Shown here: positions 1 to 5,210 of the stretch, in pieces | How positions within the stretch are numbered: the stretch's first letter is position 1 | Layout: each line of letters starts with the position of its first letter | Origin: Bifidobacterium breve | GTDB lineage: Bacteria; Actinomycetota; Acidimicrobiia; IMCC26256; PALSA-555 | Assembly (NCBI GenBank): GCA_945889545.1 | Contig: CAMDCC010000182.1 | Location: 1-6,376, forward strand | Length of the DNA: 6,376 nt | Reading direction: 5' to 3' | Notes under the pieces: generated by a model | What the model saw: only the letters and a program-made list of their open reading frames with translations | Told to the model about the DNA's origin: nothing | The model's database searches: none | Made by a program: the position numbers and the translations under genes

Positions 1-484
1 CGAAATCACCGATGAGGTTGATCGGTGGCGTTGGCTTCTGGCCTTCACGTCCGAAGTGCGCGAGCGCTCCAGCCAGCGCGATGTAGTTGATGTCGTGGCC
101 GGCGGCGTCGGCCATCGGCCCGTCCTGACCCCAGCCCGTCATGCGTCCGTACACGAGACGCGGGTTGCGCGCGAGGCAGTCGTCGGGACCAACGCCAAGG
201 CGTTCGGTGACCCCAGGGCGATAACCCTCGATCAGCGCGTCGGCCTGCTCGACGAGTCTCATGACGGTCTCGACGCCGTCGGGGTTCTTGAGATCGACGC
301 CGATCGAACGACGGTTGCGGTCGAGCACCGGCACGCTGCCGGGATCGAACCCACGCTCGACCGATTGTGTGCGGTGCACCCGCACGACTTCGGCCCCCAT
401 GTCGCTCAGCAACATCGCGGCGAACGGCCCCGGGCCGATGCCCACGAGCTCGACGATCTTCACTCCCGCCAGTGGCCCTGCCAC
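1..484 (-). CDS. mcr: Alpha-methylacyl-CoA racemase (Mcr/AMACR type, CoA-transferase family III), N-terminal 161 residues, cut by the window edge
   Basis: The enzyme epimerises the 2-methyl centre of branched acyl-CoA esters (2R to 2S) so that they can enter beta-oxidation of methyl-branched fatty acids or sterol side chains in the cytoplasm. The visible protein begins MAGPLAGVKIVELVGIGPGP, the CaiB/BaiF nucleotide-binding N-terminus. It continues through DRNRRSIGVDLK (about 55-66), IEGYRPGVTERLG (85-97), RMTGWGQDGP (114-123), AGHDINYI (128-135) and NLIGDF (156-161). H130 and D160 have the same 30-residue spacing as the catalytic His126/Asp156 pair of M. tuberculosis Mcr. This favours a racemase over a simple CoA-transferase, which keeps only the Asp. 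The GTG start at 484 is chosen because GAGGAGG (493-499) lies 8 nt upstream; the nearby ATG at 491 is followed at once by a stop in its own frame. Relatives are about 360 residues, so more than half lies outside the window. Family assignment is very secure; racemase versus transferase is fairly secure. Confidence 0.93.
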   Translation of the reverse strand, partial: MAGPLAGVKIVELVGIGPGPFAAMLLSDMGAEVVRVHRTQSVERGFDPGSVPVLDRNRRSIGVDLKNPDGVETVMRLVEQADALIEGYRPGVTERLGVGPDDCLARNPRLVYGRMTGWGQDGPMADAAGHDINYIALAGALAHFGREGQKPTPPINLIGDF

Positions 485-492
485 GTCACATG

Positions 493-499
493 CCTCCTC
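493..499 (-). promoter_or_regulatory. Strong Shine-Dalgarno fixing the GTG start of the racemase gene
   Basis: On the minus strand this reads GAGGAGG, 8 nt before the GTG at 484. It is the best ribosome-binding site in the window and the main reason for choosing a GTG start. Confidence 0.75.
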
Positions 500-507
500 T
501 TCGGTGA

Positions 508-867
508 GGAACGAGGCTACCGACTGCGTGGCAGCTTCAGGCTGGGCCCGCGCCAGCGCCCGCGGCCGCCGTGGAGCGCGGCGAGGCCGCCGCGAGCGTG
601 CTCTCGCGAACCGAGATCGAGGGCGGCATGCGGAGCGGGGAGCGGGCCGACGTGGCCAGGCTCTTCACCGCACTCACGATGGAGCCGGTGACGGACGCGA
701 TCGCCGCGAGCGCCGGTGCGCTCCTGCGCGAGTTCCGACGATCACATTCAGGGATCGACGTCGTGGACTACGTGGTGGCCGCGACCACACTCGAGGTCGG
801 CGCGCAACTCCTGACCCTCAACGTACGGCACTTCCCAATGTTCGATGGCCTCGAACCGGCGTTCTGA
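508..867 (+). pseudogene. VapC-like PIN-domain toxin remnant lacking its N-terminus
   Basis: VapC toxins are Mg-dependent PIN-domain ribonucleases that cleave tRNA or rRNA and are held in check by a co-encoded antitoxin. From codon 571 the frame gives VERGEAAASVLSRTEIEGGM, then GIDVVDYVVAAT and TLNVRHFPMFDGLEPAF, the middle and C-terminal PIN blocks of actinobacterial VapCs. The second acidic residue (E in TEIEGG), the third (D in VVDY) and the polar N of TLNVRHF are present. Missing is the N-terminal strand with the first catalytic Asp (the D of the usual DTxVLI) and the 20-30 residues after it. Upstream the frame is open only back to the TGA at 505-507, with low-complexity Ala/Pro codons and no homology. 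GTG 571 is the only plausible start and has no SD. There is no antitoxin gene: the racemase start lies 86 bp before GTG 571. I infer a 5'-deleted, inactive relict. A short expressed fragment cannot be excluded. Confidence 0.8.
514..519 (-). promoter_or_regulatory. Possible -10 element for the racemase gene
   Basis: The minus strand reads TAGCCT, which fits the actinobacterial TANNNT -10 pattern. A transcript starting about 7 nt downstream would have a leader of roughly 23 nt that includes the GAGGAGG site. No convincing -35 is visible. The assignment rests on position and a short match only. Confidence 0.3.
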
Positions 868-889
868 GCAGACGTAGGGTGGCGGCCTG

Positions 890-1672
890 ATGCGCTTCGC
901 CACTTGGAACGTCAACTCGCTGAAGGCGCGCCAAGAACGCGTCGAAGAGTGGCTTCAGTACGCGGAGCCTGACGTGCTTTGCGTCCAGGAGACGAAGCTC
1001 TCCGACAAGACCTTCCCGCAGCTCTCGTTCGGTGCGCTCGGCTACGAGGCCGTGCACCACGGGCCCGGGCAGTGGAACGGGGTAGCCACGCTGTCGCGCG
1101 TCGGCATCGACGACGTGTCGAGCGGGTTCGGCGATGGCGTCGTCGATCCGTACGAGGGCGATGCCCGGATGCTCACCACCACGTGCGGCGGGGTGCGCTT
1201 CGTGAACGTGTACGTGCCGAACGGACGCGAGGTTCCGAGCGAGTTCTACGACCGCAAGCTCGAGTGGTTCGACTGCCTTGCCAAGTGGCTCGACGCCAAC
1301 GCGAAGCCGAGTGATCCCCTCGTGATCCTCGGTGACTTCAACGTGGCGCCCGAGGACCGCGACCTGTGGTCACCCAAGGCATTCAAGGGCTCGACGCACG
1401 TGACTCCCAAAGAGCGCGCCGCCGTGGCGCGTCTGCAGGAGTGGGGCATGCAGGACGCGTTCCGGGCCGTCTACCCCAACACCGACAAGCTGTTCAGCTA
1501 CTGGGACTACCGCCGCGGCGACTTCCACGAACACCGCGGCATGCGCATCGACCTCGTGCTGGCCACGCAGCCCATCATCGATCGCGTGCAGTGGGCCCTC
1601 GTGGATCGCCAGGCGAGGAAGGGCAAGCTCCCCTCCGATCACGCCCCCGTGGTGATCGACCTCGCCGACTGA
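890..1672 (+). CDS. xth: Exodeoxyribonuclease III (AP endonuclease, EEP superfamily)
   Basis: This DNA-repair nuclease has 3'-5' exonuclease, 3'-phosphatase and class II AP endonuclease activity in base-excision repair. The 260-residue length is typical (E. coli XthA is 268). Family motifs are all present in order: TWNVNSL (N7), CVQETK (E34), NGVA (63-66), NVYVPNG (Y108, N111), ILGDFNVAP (D149, N151), SYWDYR (203-208), RIDLVLAT (D221) and SDHAPVV (D250, H251). These match the metal ligands, the phosphate-contacting Asn/Tyr and the Asp-His pair of XthA, so the enzyme should be active. The ATG at 890 is preceded by AGGGTGG (876-882) with 7-nt spacing, and the protein begins at the family's usual MRFATWNVNS. 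It starts 22 bp after the stop of the PIN remnant. An inverted repeat just past its stop separates it from the convergent nitrobindin-like gene. No damage is seen. Confidence 0.97.
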   Translation: MRFATWNVNSLKARQERVEEWLQYAEPDVLCVQETKLSDKTFPQLSFGALGYEAVHHGPGQWNGVATLSRVGIDDVSSGFGDGVVDPYEGDARMLTTTCGGVRFVNVYVPNGREVPSEFYDRKLEWFDCLAKWLDANAKPSDPLVILGDFNVAPEDRDLWSPKAFKGSTHVTPKERAAVARLQEWGMQDAFRAVYPNTDKLFSYWDYRRGDFHEHRGMRIDLVLATQPIIDRVQWALVDRQARKGKLPSDHAPVVIDLAD

Positions 1673-1697
1673 CACTCGCGGCAGCCCGAACGACCGC

Positions 1698-1745
1698 TTT
1701 CGGGGCACCACGGCCTCCCTGGAAGGGCGCTCGATTGCCCCGAAA
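1698..1745. terminator. Inverted repeat between convergent genes, likely bidirectional terminator
   Basis: TTTCGGGGCA (1698-1707) and TGCCCCGAAA (1736-1745) are perfect 10-bp inverted arms around a 28-nt loop. The loop itself holds a CCCT-GGA-AGGG hairpin (1717-1727). The structure starts 25 bp after the xth stop and ends 3 bp before the nitrobindin-like stop, where convergent terminators lie. There is no U-run on either side, which is common for high-G+C terminators. Confidence 0.65.
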
Positions 1746-1748
1746 CAT

Positions 1749-2210
1749 CTATACGCGGTGGAGCGTGGCTTCGCAGTGGTGCACGAGCGGCTGACCGCTG
1801 GCGGCCATCTCGAGCCGGTACCAGAGCGCGTCGCCGTCGCGATGTTCGATCGTCCGGCGCATCTGCGTGACCTGGCTCCCCGTCGGCGTGTAGGCGATTG
1901 CGAGGCTCGAGAGCTCGATGCGCCCGTCGGTGGCCGTCCCGTCGTGCACCTCGACCACACCGAGGGGATGCGCGAGGACGAACTCGACCCGCCCGGCTTC
2001 GGTCGCTCGGAGATAGCCGGCCTCCTCGTGTGAAGCCGAGCCATCGGCCAGCCAAGTGTGCTCCGAGTAGGCGAGCACCATCCGGTCGAGTCGGGCGTAC
2101 GAGAACTCGATCTCGTCCCGGTACGTGAAGTCGGCGCAATTGGGGTACTCGCCCAGGCCTTCGCCCTCCCACCGGCCGACGAGCCACGCGAGTGCGGCGG
2201 GAAGATCCAT
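1749..2210 (-). CDS. Nitrobindin-like heme-binding beta-barrel protein (THAP4/DUF1794 family)
   Basis: Nitrobindins are small cytoplasmic ten-stranded beta-barrels that bind ferric heme through one proximal histidine. They react with nitric oxide and isomerise peroxynitrite to nitrate. The 153-residue protein has the family layout: LVGRWEGEGLGEYP at 10-23 (the GxWxGxG signature, G12-W14-G16-G18), then AYSEHTWLADG and EEAGYLRA (about 47-69), FVLAHPLGVVEVHDG (77-91), and the C-terminal ASGQPLVHHCEATLHRV. In family alignments the proximal heme ligand lies in this last block, here probably H145, with H144 as the alternative. No signal peptide or membrane segment is seen. ATG 2210 gives the normal family N-terminus but has no SD. 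A -10-like hexamer, CAATCT, sits exactly where a leaderless transcript would need it. It is divergent from the carotenoid oxygenase gene and convergent with xth. The family is well supported; the reaction is inferred from homologues. Confidence 0.88.
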   Translation of the reverse strand: MDLPAALAWLVGRWEGEGLGEYPNCADFTYRDEIEFSYARLDRMVLAYSEHTWLADGSASHEEAGYLRATEAGRVEFVLAHPLGVVEVHDGTATDGRIELSSLAIAYTPTGSQVTQMRRTIEHRDGDALWYRLEMAASGQPLVHHCEATLHRV

Positions 2211-2215
2211 GCGAG

Positions 2216-2222
2216 AAGATTG
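2216..2222. promoter_or_regulatory. Candidate shared bidirectional -10 element in the 17-bp gap between divergent starts
   Basis: If both mRNAs begin at their start codons, the -12 to -7 hexamers are AAGATT (2216-2221, plus strand, for ATG 2228) and CAATCT (2222-2217, minus strand, for ATG 2210). Each keeps the two most conserved -10 bases, A at -11 and T at -7, and they share five base pairs. Leaderless mRNAs are common in actinomycetes. This is an inference from position and short matches; the plus-strand gene also has a weak GAGAAG (2213-2218) that could act as an SD. Confidence 0.35.
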
Positions 2223-2227
2223 GCACC

Positions 2228-3613
2228 ATGACGGCCACCTCGGAGAACCCCGGGATCTCTCCGAACCCCAATCCCAACCCTTATCTCCGCGGCAACTACG
2301 CCCCCGTCCGAGACGAGCGCGACGACGCGGATCTCGAGGTCACGGGCGCGATCCCGCCCGACCTCAACGGTTTGCTGCTTCGCAACGGGCCGAACCCGAT
2401 CATCGACCCGGACCCGGCGATGTACCACTGGTTCCTCGGCGACTCGATGCTGCACGGCATCGAGCTGCGCGATGGTCGCGCCCGCTACCGCAACCGCTAC
2501 GTGCGCACGCAATCGGCTGCGACCGATCTCGGCGAACACGCGCCAGGCCAGAGCGCGGACATCAACGGCCTCCAGGCGAAGGCGAGCACCGCGCTCGTGC
2601 ACCACGCCAACCGCATCCTGGCGCTGTACGAGGTGAGCCTCCCGACCGAGGTGTGCGCTGACCTCTCGACGATCGGCGCGTACGACTTCGACGGCGCGCT
2701 CACCACGCCTTTCACCGCACATCCCAAGATCGACCCCGTCACCGGCGAGATGGTGTTCTTCGGATACGACCTGTTCGGCCCTCCCTATGTCCGGTACCAC
2801 GTCGTCGGTCCGGGTGGGGAGCTGACCACGACCGAGTCGATCACGCTGCCCGCCCCGGTGATGATGCACGACTTCGCGATCACGTCGACGCGGGCAGTGT
2901 TCCTTGATCTCCCTGTCGTGTTCGACCTCGCACTCGCCGGCACACAACCCGCTCCGTTCGGGTGGCGACCCGACAACGGAGCACGCGTCGGCGTGATGCC
3001 ACGCTCGGGGACGGATGCCGACGTCGTGTGGTGCGACGTCGAGCCGTGTTACGTGTACCACCCGATGAACGCGTACGACGATGCCAACGGCAACGTGGTG
3101 CTCGATGTGTGCCGTTACCCCGACATGTTCGTCGCGCAGAAGACCGGTCCGGGCGCCAGCGTCGCACCGCGACTCGAACGTTGGGTCGTCGACCCCAAGC
3201 GCGCGCGGGTGACGGTGGAGATCCTCGACGACGCTGGCCAAGAGCTCCCGCGCATCGACGAGCGTCAGACGAGCCGCGTCCACCGATACGGCTACACGAT
3301 GGAGGTCAACGCGGAGTGGGCGGTGCAGAACGGCCTGCGCAAGCACGACCTCGCAGCCGGGAAGGTCGAGCGCCAAGACGCCGGCGCAGGACGTGCCGCG
3401 GGTGAGCCCATCTTCGTGCCCGCGTCACCCGACGCCGGCGAGGACGAGGGCTGGGTGCTCTCGGTCGTCTACGACGCCACCACCGACTCGAGCGACGTGA
3501 TCGTGATCGACGCCACCGACTTCACCGCGCCGCCCGTCGCCACGATTCACCTCAAGCGGCGGGTCCCCTTCGGCTTCCACGGCATCTGGGTGGGCGGCGC
3601 GGCGCTCGGCTGA
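2228..3613 (+). CDS. Carotenoid oxygenase (carotenoid/apocarotenoid cleavage dioxygenase, RPE65 family)
   Basis: Members are seven-bladed beta-propellers with a non-heme Fe(II) that cleave a double bond of carotenoids, apocarotenoids or stilbene-type phenylpropanoids with O2. The 461-residue protein is full length for bacterial members. All four iron-ligating histidines are visible: H165 (TAHPKIDP), H214 (MMHDFAIT), H278 (YHPMNAYDD) and H451 (FGFHGIW). Second-shell Glu candidates are E135 (ALYEVSLP), E339 (ELPRID) and E393 (GEPIFVP). The N-terminal blocks YLRGNYAPV, GAIPPDLNGLLLRNGPNP and WFLGDSMLHGI are canonical. There is no signal peptide; the start carries an Asn-Pro repeat (SPNPNPNPYL). 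The frame is open back to a GTG at 2192, but ATG 2228 is preferred because family homology begins soon after it and GAGAAG lies 9 nt upstream. It ends 7 bp before the convergent nucleotidyltransferase stop. Family certain; substrate not readable from sequence. Confidence 0.96.
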   Translation: MTATSENPGISPNPNPNPYLRGNYAPVRDERDDADLEVTGAIPPDLNGLLLRNGPNPIIDPDPAMYHWFLGDSMLHGIELRDGRARYRNRYVRTQSAATDLGEHAPGQSADINGLQAKASTALVHHANRILALYEVSLPTEVCADLSTIGAYDFDGALTTPFTAHPKIDPVTGEMVFFGYDLFGPPYVRYHVVGPGGELTTTESITLPAPVMMHDFAITSTRAVFLDLPVVFDLALAGTQPAPFGWRPDNGARVGVMPRSGTDADVVWCDVEPCYVYHPMNAYDDANGNVVLDVCRYPDMFVAQKTGPGASVAPRLERWVVDPKRARVTVEILDDAGQELPRIDERQTSRVHRYGYTMEVNAEWAVQNGLRKHDLAAGKVERQDAGAGRAAGEPIFVPASPDAGEDEGWVLSVVYDATTDSSDVIVIDATDFTAPPVATIHLKRRVPFGFHGIWVGGAALG

Positions 3614-3620
3614 GACCAGC

Positions 3621-4145
3621 TCAACGCCAGGTCTGCGCCTCGCGCCAGCGGTCCTCCACGCCCCACTCGCGAGCCCAGTGCTCGACGTACGCGTCGTCGA
3701 ACGCGAGCCCGGTCGAGAGGATCGAGCGCACGTCGCCCTGATCGCGCGGTCGCCACGCGATGAGCTTGTGCACCAGCACGTCCTCCACGGCGAGCACGTG
3801 GTCGACGGCCCGCTCGATGGCGAGTGACTGGTACGGCGTGCCCGCGATGATCAGGTCGACCAAGCCGTCGGTGCGCTGAGCCCGGATCAGGTGCGGCTCG
3901 CCTTGGTCCTCGAGCACTCGGACGTCGAAGCCAGCGTCGATGAGACCGGGAACGATGCCAGGGTGCGGCTCGACGAGGAAGTCGACGTCAGTCGTGTCGC
4001 GAAGAGCGTCCCGATACTTCATCGCCGCGAACGCGCCGATCAGCGTCCACGGAACCTCGAGTCGATCGAGCAGGGCCCGGACGACGACGAAGCATGCCTC
4101 GTTCTCGGGCCCGCTCGAAGAACTGGAGCTCCGGGATGTCGTCAT
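3621..4145 (-). CDS. MNT/AbiEii-like nucleotidyltransferase, putative toxin-antitoxin component
   Basis: This is a small nucleotidyltransferase-fold protein of the kind found in MNT and AbiE-type toxin-antitoxin pairs, which transfer NMP groups to tRNA or protein. Of 174 residues, 24-56 form the core: LLDRLEVPWTLIGAFAAMKY followed by RDTTDVDFLV. D53 and D55 are the catalytic DxD pair and D97 (GLVDLIIA) is the likely third acidic residue. The Gly motif is IGAFA rather than the commoner GG. The C-terminal block VEDVLVHKLIAWRPRDQGDV (120-139) is the helix typical of AbiEii-like and related NTases. ATG 4145 is chosen because GGAGG lies 6 nt upstream (minus strand), but residues 1-15 (SRSSSSSSGP) are low-complexity and arise from DNA that encodes an Asp run in the overlapping upstream gene. 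It is convergent with the carotenoid oxygenase. The NTase fold is well supported; toxin versus antitoxin role is open. Confidence 0.8.
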   Translation of the reverse strand: MTTSRSSSSSSGPENEACFVVVRALLDRLEVPWTLIGAFAAMKYRDALRDTTDVDFLVEPHPGIVPGLIDAGFDVRVLEDQGEPHLIRAQRTDGLVDLIIAGTPYQSLAIERAVDHVLAVEDVLVHKLIAWRPRDQGDVRSILSTGLAFDDAYVEHWAREWGVEDRWREAQTWR

Positions 4146-4308
4146 CGTCGTCCTCCAGTGGGGGCAGACCGATTGCGATGCGCTTCGGGTTGATGAACTC
4201 GCGCATCCACCGCCGCTGCTCGTCGGTCGCCGGCGTGTAGCTCTCCGCGTCCTTCAGGGACTCGGCCAACTTCGCCATGTAGCGCTTGTCGTGCTCGCTC
4301 ACCGCCAC
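3988..4308 (-). CDS. Small Asp-rich protein overlapping the nucleotidyltransferase; candidate TA partner, C-terminus probably frameshifted
   Basis: The first 73 or so of 106 residues look genuine: MAVSEHDKRYMAKLAESLKD, then EQRRWMREFINPKRIAIGLP, LEDDDDDIPELQFFERARER and GML. This part is rich in charged helix residues with G/C third positions, and SEHDKRY-type small partners next to MNT-type NTases are familiar in actinomycetes (recollection, not searched). After residue 73 the frame becomes Arg/Ser/Gly-rich (RRRPGPARSTRGSVDADRRV) with poor third-position bias, exactly where the +1-shifted NTase frame takes over. The overlap is 158 bp, so the native C-terminus was probably lost to an indel. 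The GTG at 4308 was chosen because a TACGAT -10 ends 6 nt upstream, suggesting a leaderless transcript; GTG 4302 (SEHDKRY start) is the alternative. The role, perhaps antitoxin to the NTase, is inferred from context only. Confidence 0.6.
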   Translation of the reverse strand: MAVSEHDKRYMAKLAESLKDAESYTPATDEQRRWMREFINPKRIAIGLPPLEDDDDDIPELQFFERARERGMLRRRPGPARSTRGSVDADRRVRGDEVSGRSSRHD

Positions 4309-4314
4309 GAGACC

Positions 4315-4320
4315 ATCGTA
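4315..4320 (-). promoter_or_regulatory. TACGAT -10 element for a leaderless two-gene mRNA
   Basis: The minus strand reads TACGAT at positions -12 to -7 relative to the GTG at 4308. It matches the consensus TANNNT exactly and places +1 on the first base of the start codon. No good -35 is seen at 16-18 bp spacing, as is often the case in high-G+C Gram-positives. It would drive the Asp-rich gene and the nucleotidyltransferase together. Confidence 0.45.
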
Positions 4321-4382
4321 CGCCCGGAGTAGGCACGGACCGCCCGCGTAGCCCTTCACGCTGTGACCGGGCACGGGATCCC

Positions 4383-4412
4383 CGAGATGAGCATCGCCGA
4401 GATGAGCATCGC
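4383..4412. repeat. Perfect tandem duplication of a 15-bp unit
   Basis: CGAGATGAGCATCGC occurs twice in a row (4383-4397 and 4398-4412). It lies in the 209-bp region between the divergent Asp-rich and DUF3467-like genes. It may be a replication-slippage duplication or paired binding sites; nothing further can be said from sequence. Confidence 0.9.
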
Positions 4413-4517
4413 GTGGATCCGCGCAGCGAGTGGGACGCGGCACAACCACGAAGAAGGCGGCCCCCGCTCGAACGGCGCCTGAACGTCACTGAGATCTCCG
4501 AACGTGGTCACCGCGCC

Positions 4518-4790
4518 ATGACCAATCACGAGAGCGAACCCGAGATCGAGGCTTCCGACGAGCAACTCGCCGGCGTGTACGCCAACTGGACGCGCGTGAT
4601 CTACTCCACGAACGAGTTCACCATCGACTTCGTGCGACTGGACCCAGCCGCAGAGTGGCCACGCGGTATCATGGTGTCGCGCATTGCAGTGCCGCCAAAT
4701 GCATTCGCGATCTTCACCGACCAGGCCCAGGCAGCCTGGTCTGAATACCTGCGGAGAGCGATGCCCAGGGAGTTGGACAATGGCGTATAA
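4518..4790 (+). CDS. DUF3467-like small protein
   Basis: The 90-residue product has a charged N-terminus (MTNHESEPEIEASDEQLAGV) and then the DUF3467 pattern. A block GVYANWTRVIYSTNEFTIDF (about 19-38) leads to a VRLDP strand, then GIMVSRIAVPPNAFAIFTDQ and a C-terminal amphipathic helix (AQAAWSEYLRRAM). The family has no established function; members are small, cytoplasmic, alpha/beta, and often beside other small genes. ATG 4518 is preferred over the in-frame GTG at 4413. The intervening codons give Arg/Pro-rich sequence with no homology, and the 15-bp duplication lies just upstream of that GTG. The SD before ATG 4518 is weak, so the exact start is uncertain. Its last 11 bp overlap the start of the next gene, so the two are almost certainly co-translated. 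Confidence 0.75.
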   Translation: MTNHESEPEIEASDEQLAGVYANWTRVIYSTNEFTIDFVRLDPAAEWPRGIMVSRIAVPPNAFAIFTDQAQAAWSEYLRRAMPRELDNGV

Positions 4791-4962
4791 GCGGTCTTCG
4801 GGTCGTCACATCATCAAGATCTCACGTGAGGAGTTCGAACGTGGGATGGACTCCGATCGTGTTCGCATCAGCGAGGAGATCGAGCGGCGCTGGCTGCTCG
4901 AGCTGCTCCGCGAGAAGCCGCATCTCGATCCGCGGAACTGGCCCAAGCGGCCGAGCGAGTAG
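4780..4962 (+). CDS. Unrecognised 60-residue charged protein, translationally coupled to the DUF3467-like gene
   Basis: I do not recognise this family. The protein starts MAYKRSSGRHIIKISREEFE, a basic N-terminus followed by a short strand (HIIKIS). A long charged helix then covers about residues 16-45 (REEFERGM, RISEEIERRWLLELLREK), and it ends in a Pro/Arg-rich tail. It has no membrane segment or signal. The ATG lies inside the 3' end of the preceding gene (the overlap reads ATGGCGTATAA), with GGGAG about 8 nt upstream, a typical re-initiation arrangement. Codon third positions are G/C-rich, supporting real coding. Basic N-terminus plus helix would suit a nucleic-acid or partner-binding protein, and coupling suggests stoichiometric production with the DUF3467-like partner; both are inference. 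It converges on the broken HTH gene 45 bp downstream. Confidence 0.65.
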   Translation: MAYKRSSGRHIIKISREEFERGMDSDRVRISEEIERRWLLELLREKPHLDPRNWPKRPSE

Positions 4963-5007
4963 CACCGCAGACCGGCGCATTTCCCCCGCACGTCCAGCTG
5001 ATCGCCC

Positions 5008-5210
5008 TCAGGAAGCTTTGCGGCGCCGGTACTCCTCGATCGCGTCCGGCGTGACGTGCCAGATCCCGTCGACAGAGACGCGAGGGATCTTGCGGTAGAG
5101 CCGAGCTCCACCATTTCCAGGGTCGTCATGCCGAGGCGGGCGGCGGCGGCGGGAAGCATGAGCGGCTCACTGTCGGACGGTTCAAGGGCCATCGGTGGGC
5201 CGGGCCCCAT
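5008..5210 (-). pseudogene. Frameshifted excisionase/MerR-type helix-turn-helix gene
   Basis: Two reading frames together make one HTH domain. From ATG 5210 the frame gives MGPGPPMALEPSDSEPLMLP, then AAAARLGMTTLEMVELG, the first helices of an excisionase-type winged HTH. Near 5100-5105 homology moves to another frame, LYRKIPRVSVDGIWHVTPDA and IEEYRRRKAS, the wing and C-terminal helix that normally follow directly, ending at the TGA at 5008-5010. The span of 203 bp is one short of a multiple of three, consistent with a single-base deletion. AGGAG lies 3 nt before ATG 5210, a short but usable spacing. Unshifted, the first frame runs on to 4806, antisense to the 60-residue gene, and gives meaningless Ser/Arg-rich sequence. 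Such proteins usually bind DNA as excisionases or small regulators. A sequencing or assembly error could also explain the shift. Confidence 0.72.

Noticed and set aside
56..691. Plus-strand open frame of 211 codons over the racemase
   Set aside because: It is antisense to a gene with H130/D160 and all family blocks. Its product is Arg/Pro/His-rich and unrecognisable.
1370..3376. A 668-codon open frame on the minus strand, antisense to the carotenoid oxygenase
   Set aside because: It crosses three genes with clear family motifs on other frames, is His/Arg/Val/Asp-rich without homology, and is the usual shadow of G+C-biased codons.
4356..4366. TCAC-GCT-GTGA palindrome as a CRP-type site
   Set aside because: CRP sites have TGTGA before TCACA, the opposite half-site order, and four-base arms arise often by chance.
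4309..4449. N-terminal extension of the Asp-rich protein to ATG 4449
   Set aside because: It would translate the 15-bp tandem duplication into an AHLGD repeat and lacks typical coding character; a -10 element lies inside it just before GTG 4308.
4413..4517. N-terminal extension of the DUF3467-like gene from GTG 4413
   Set aside because: The extra 35 residues are Arg/Pro-rich with no family resemblance; ATG 4518 fits the family better.
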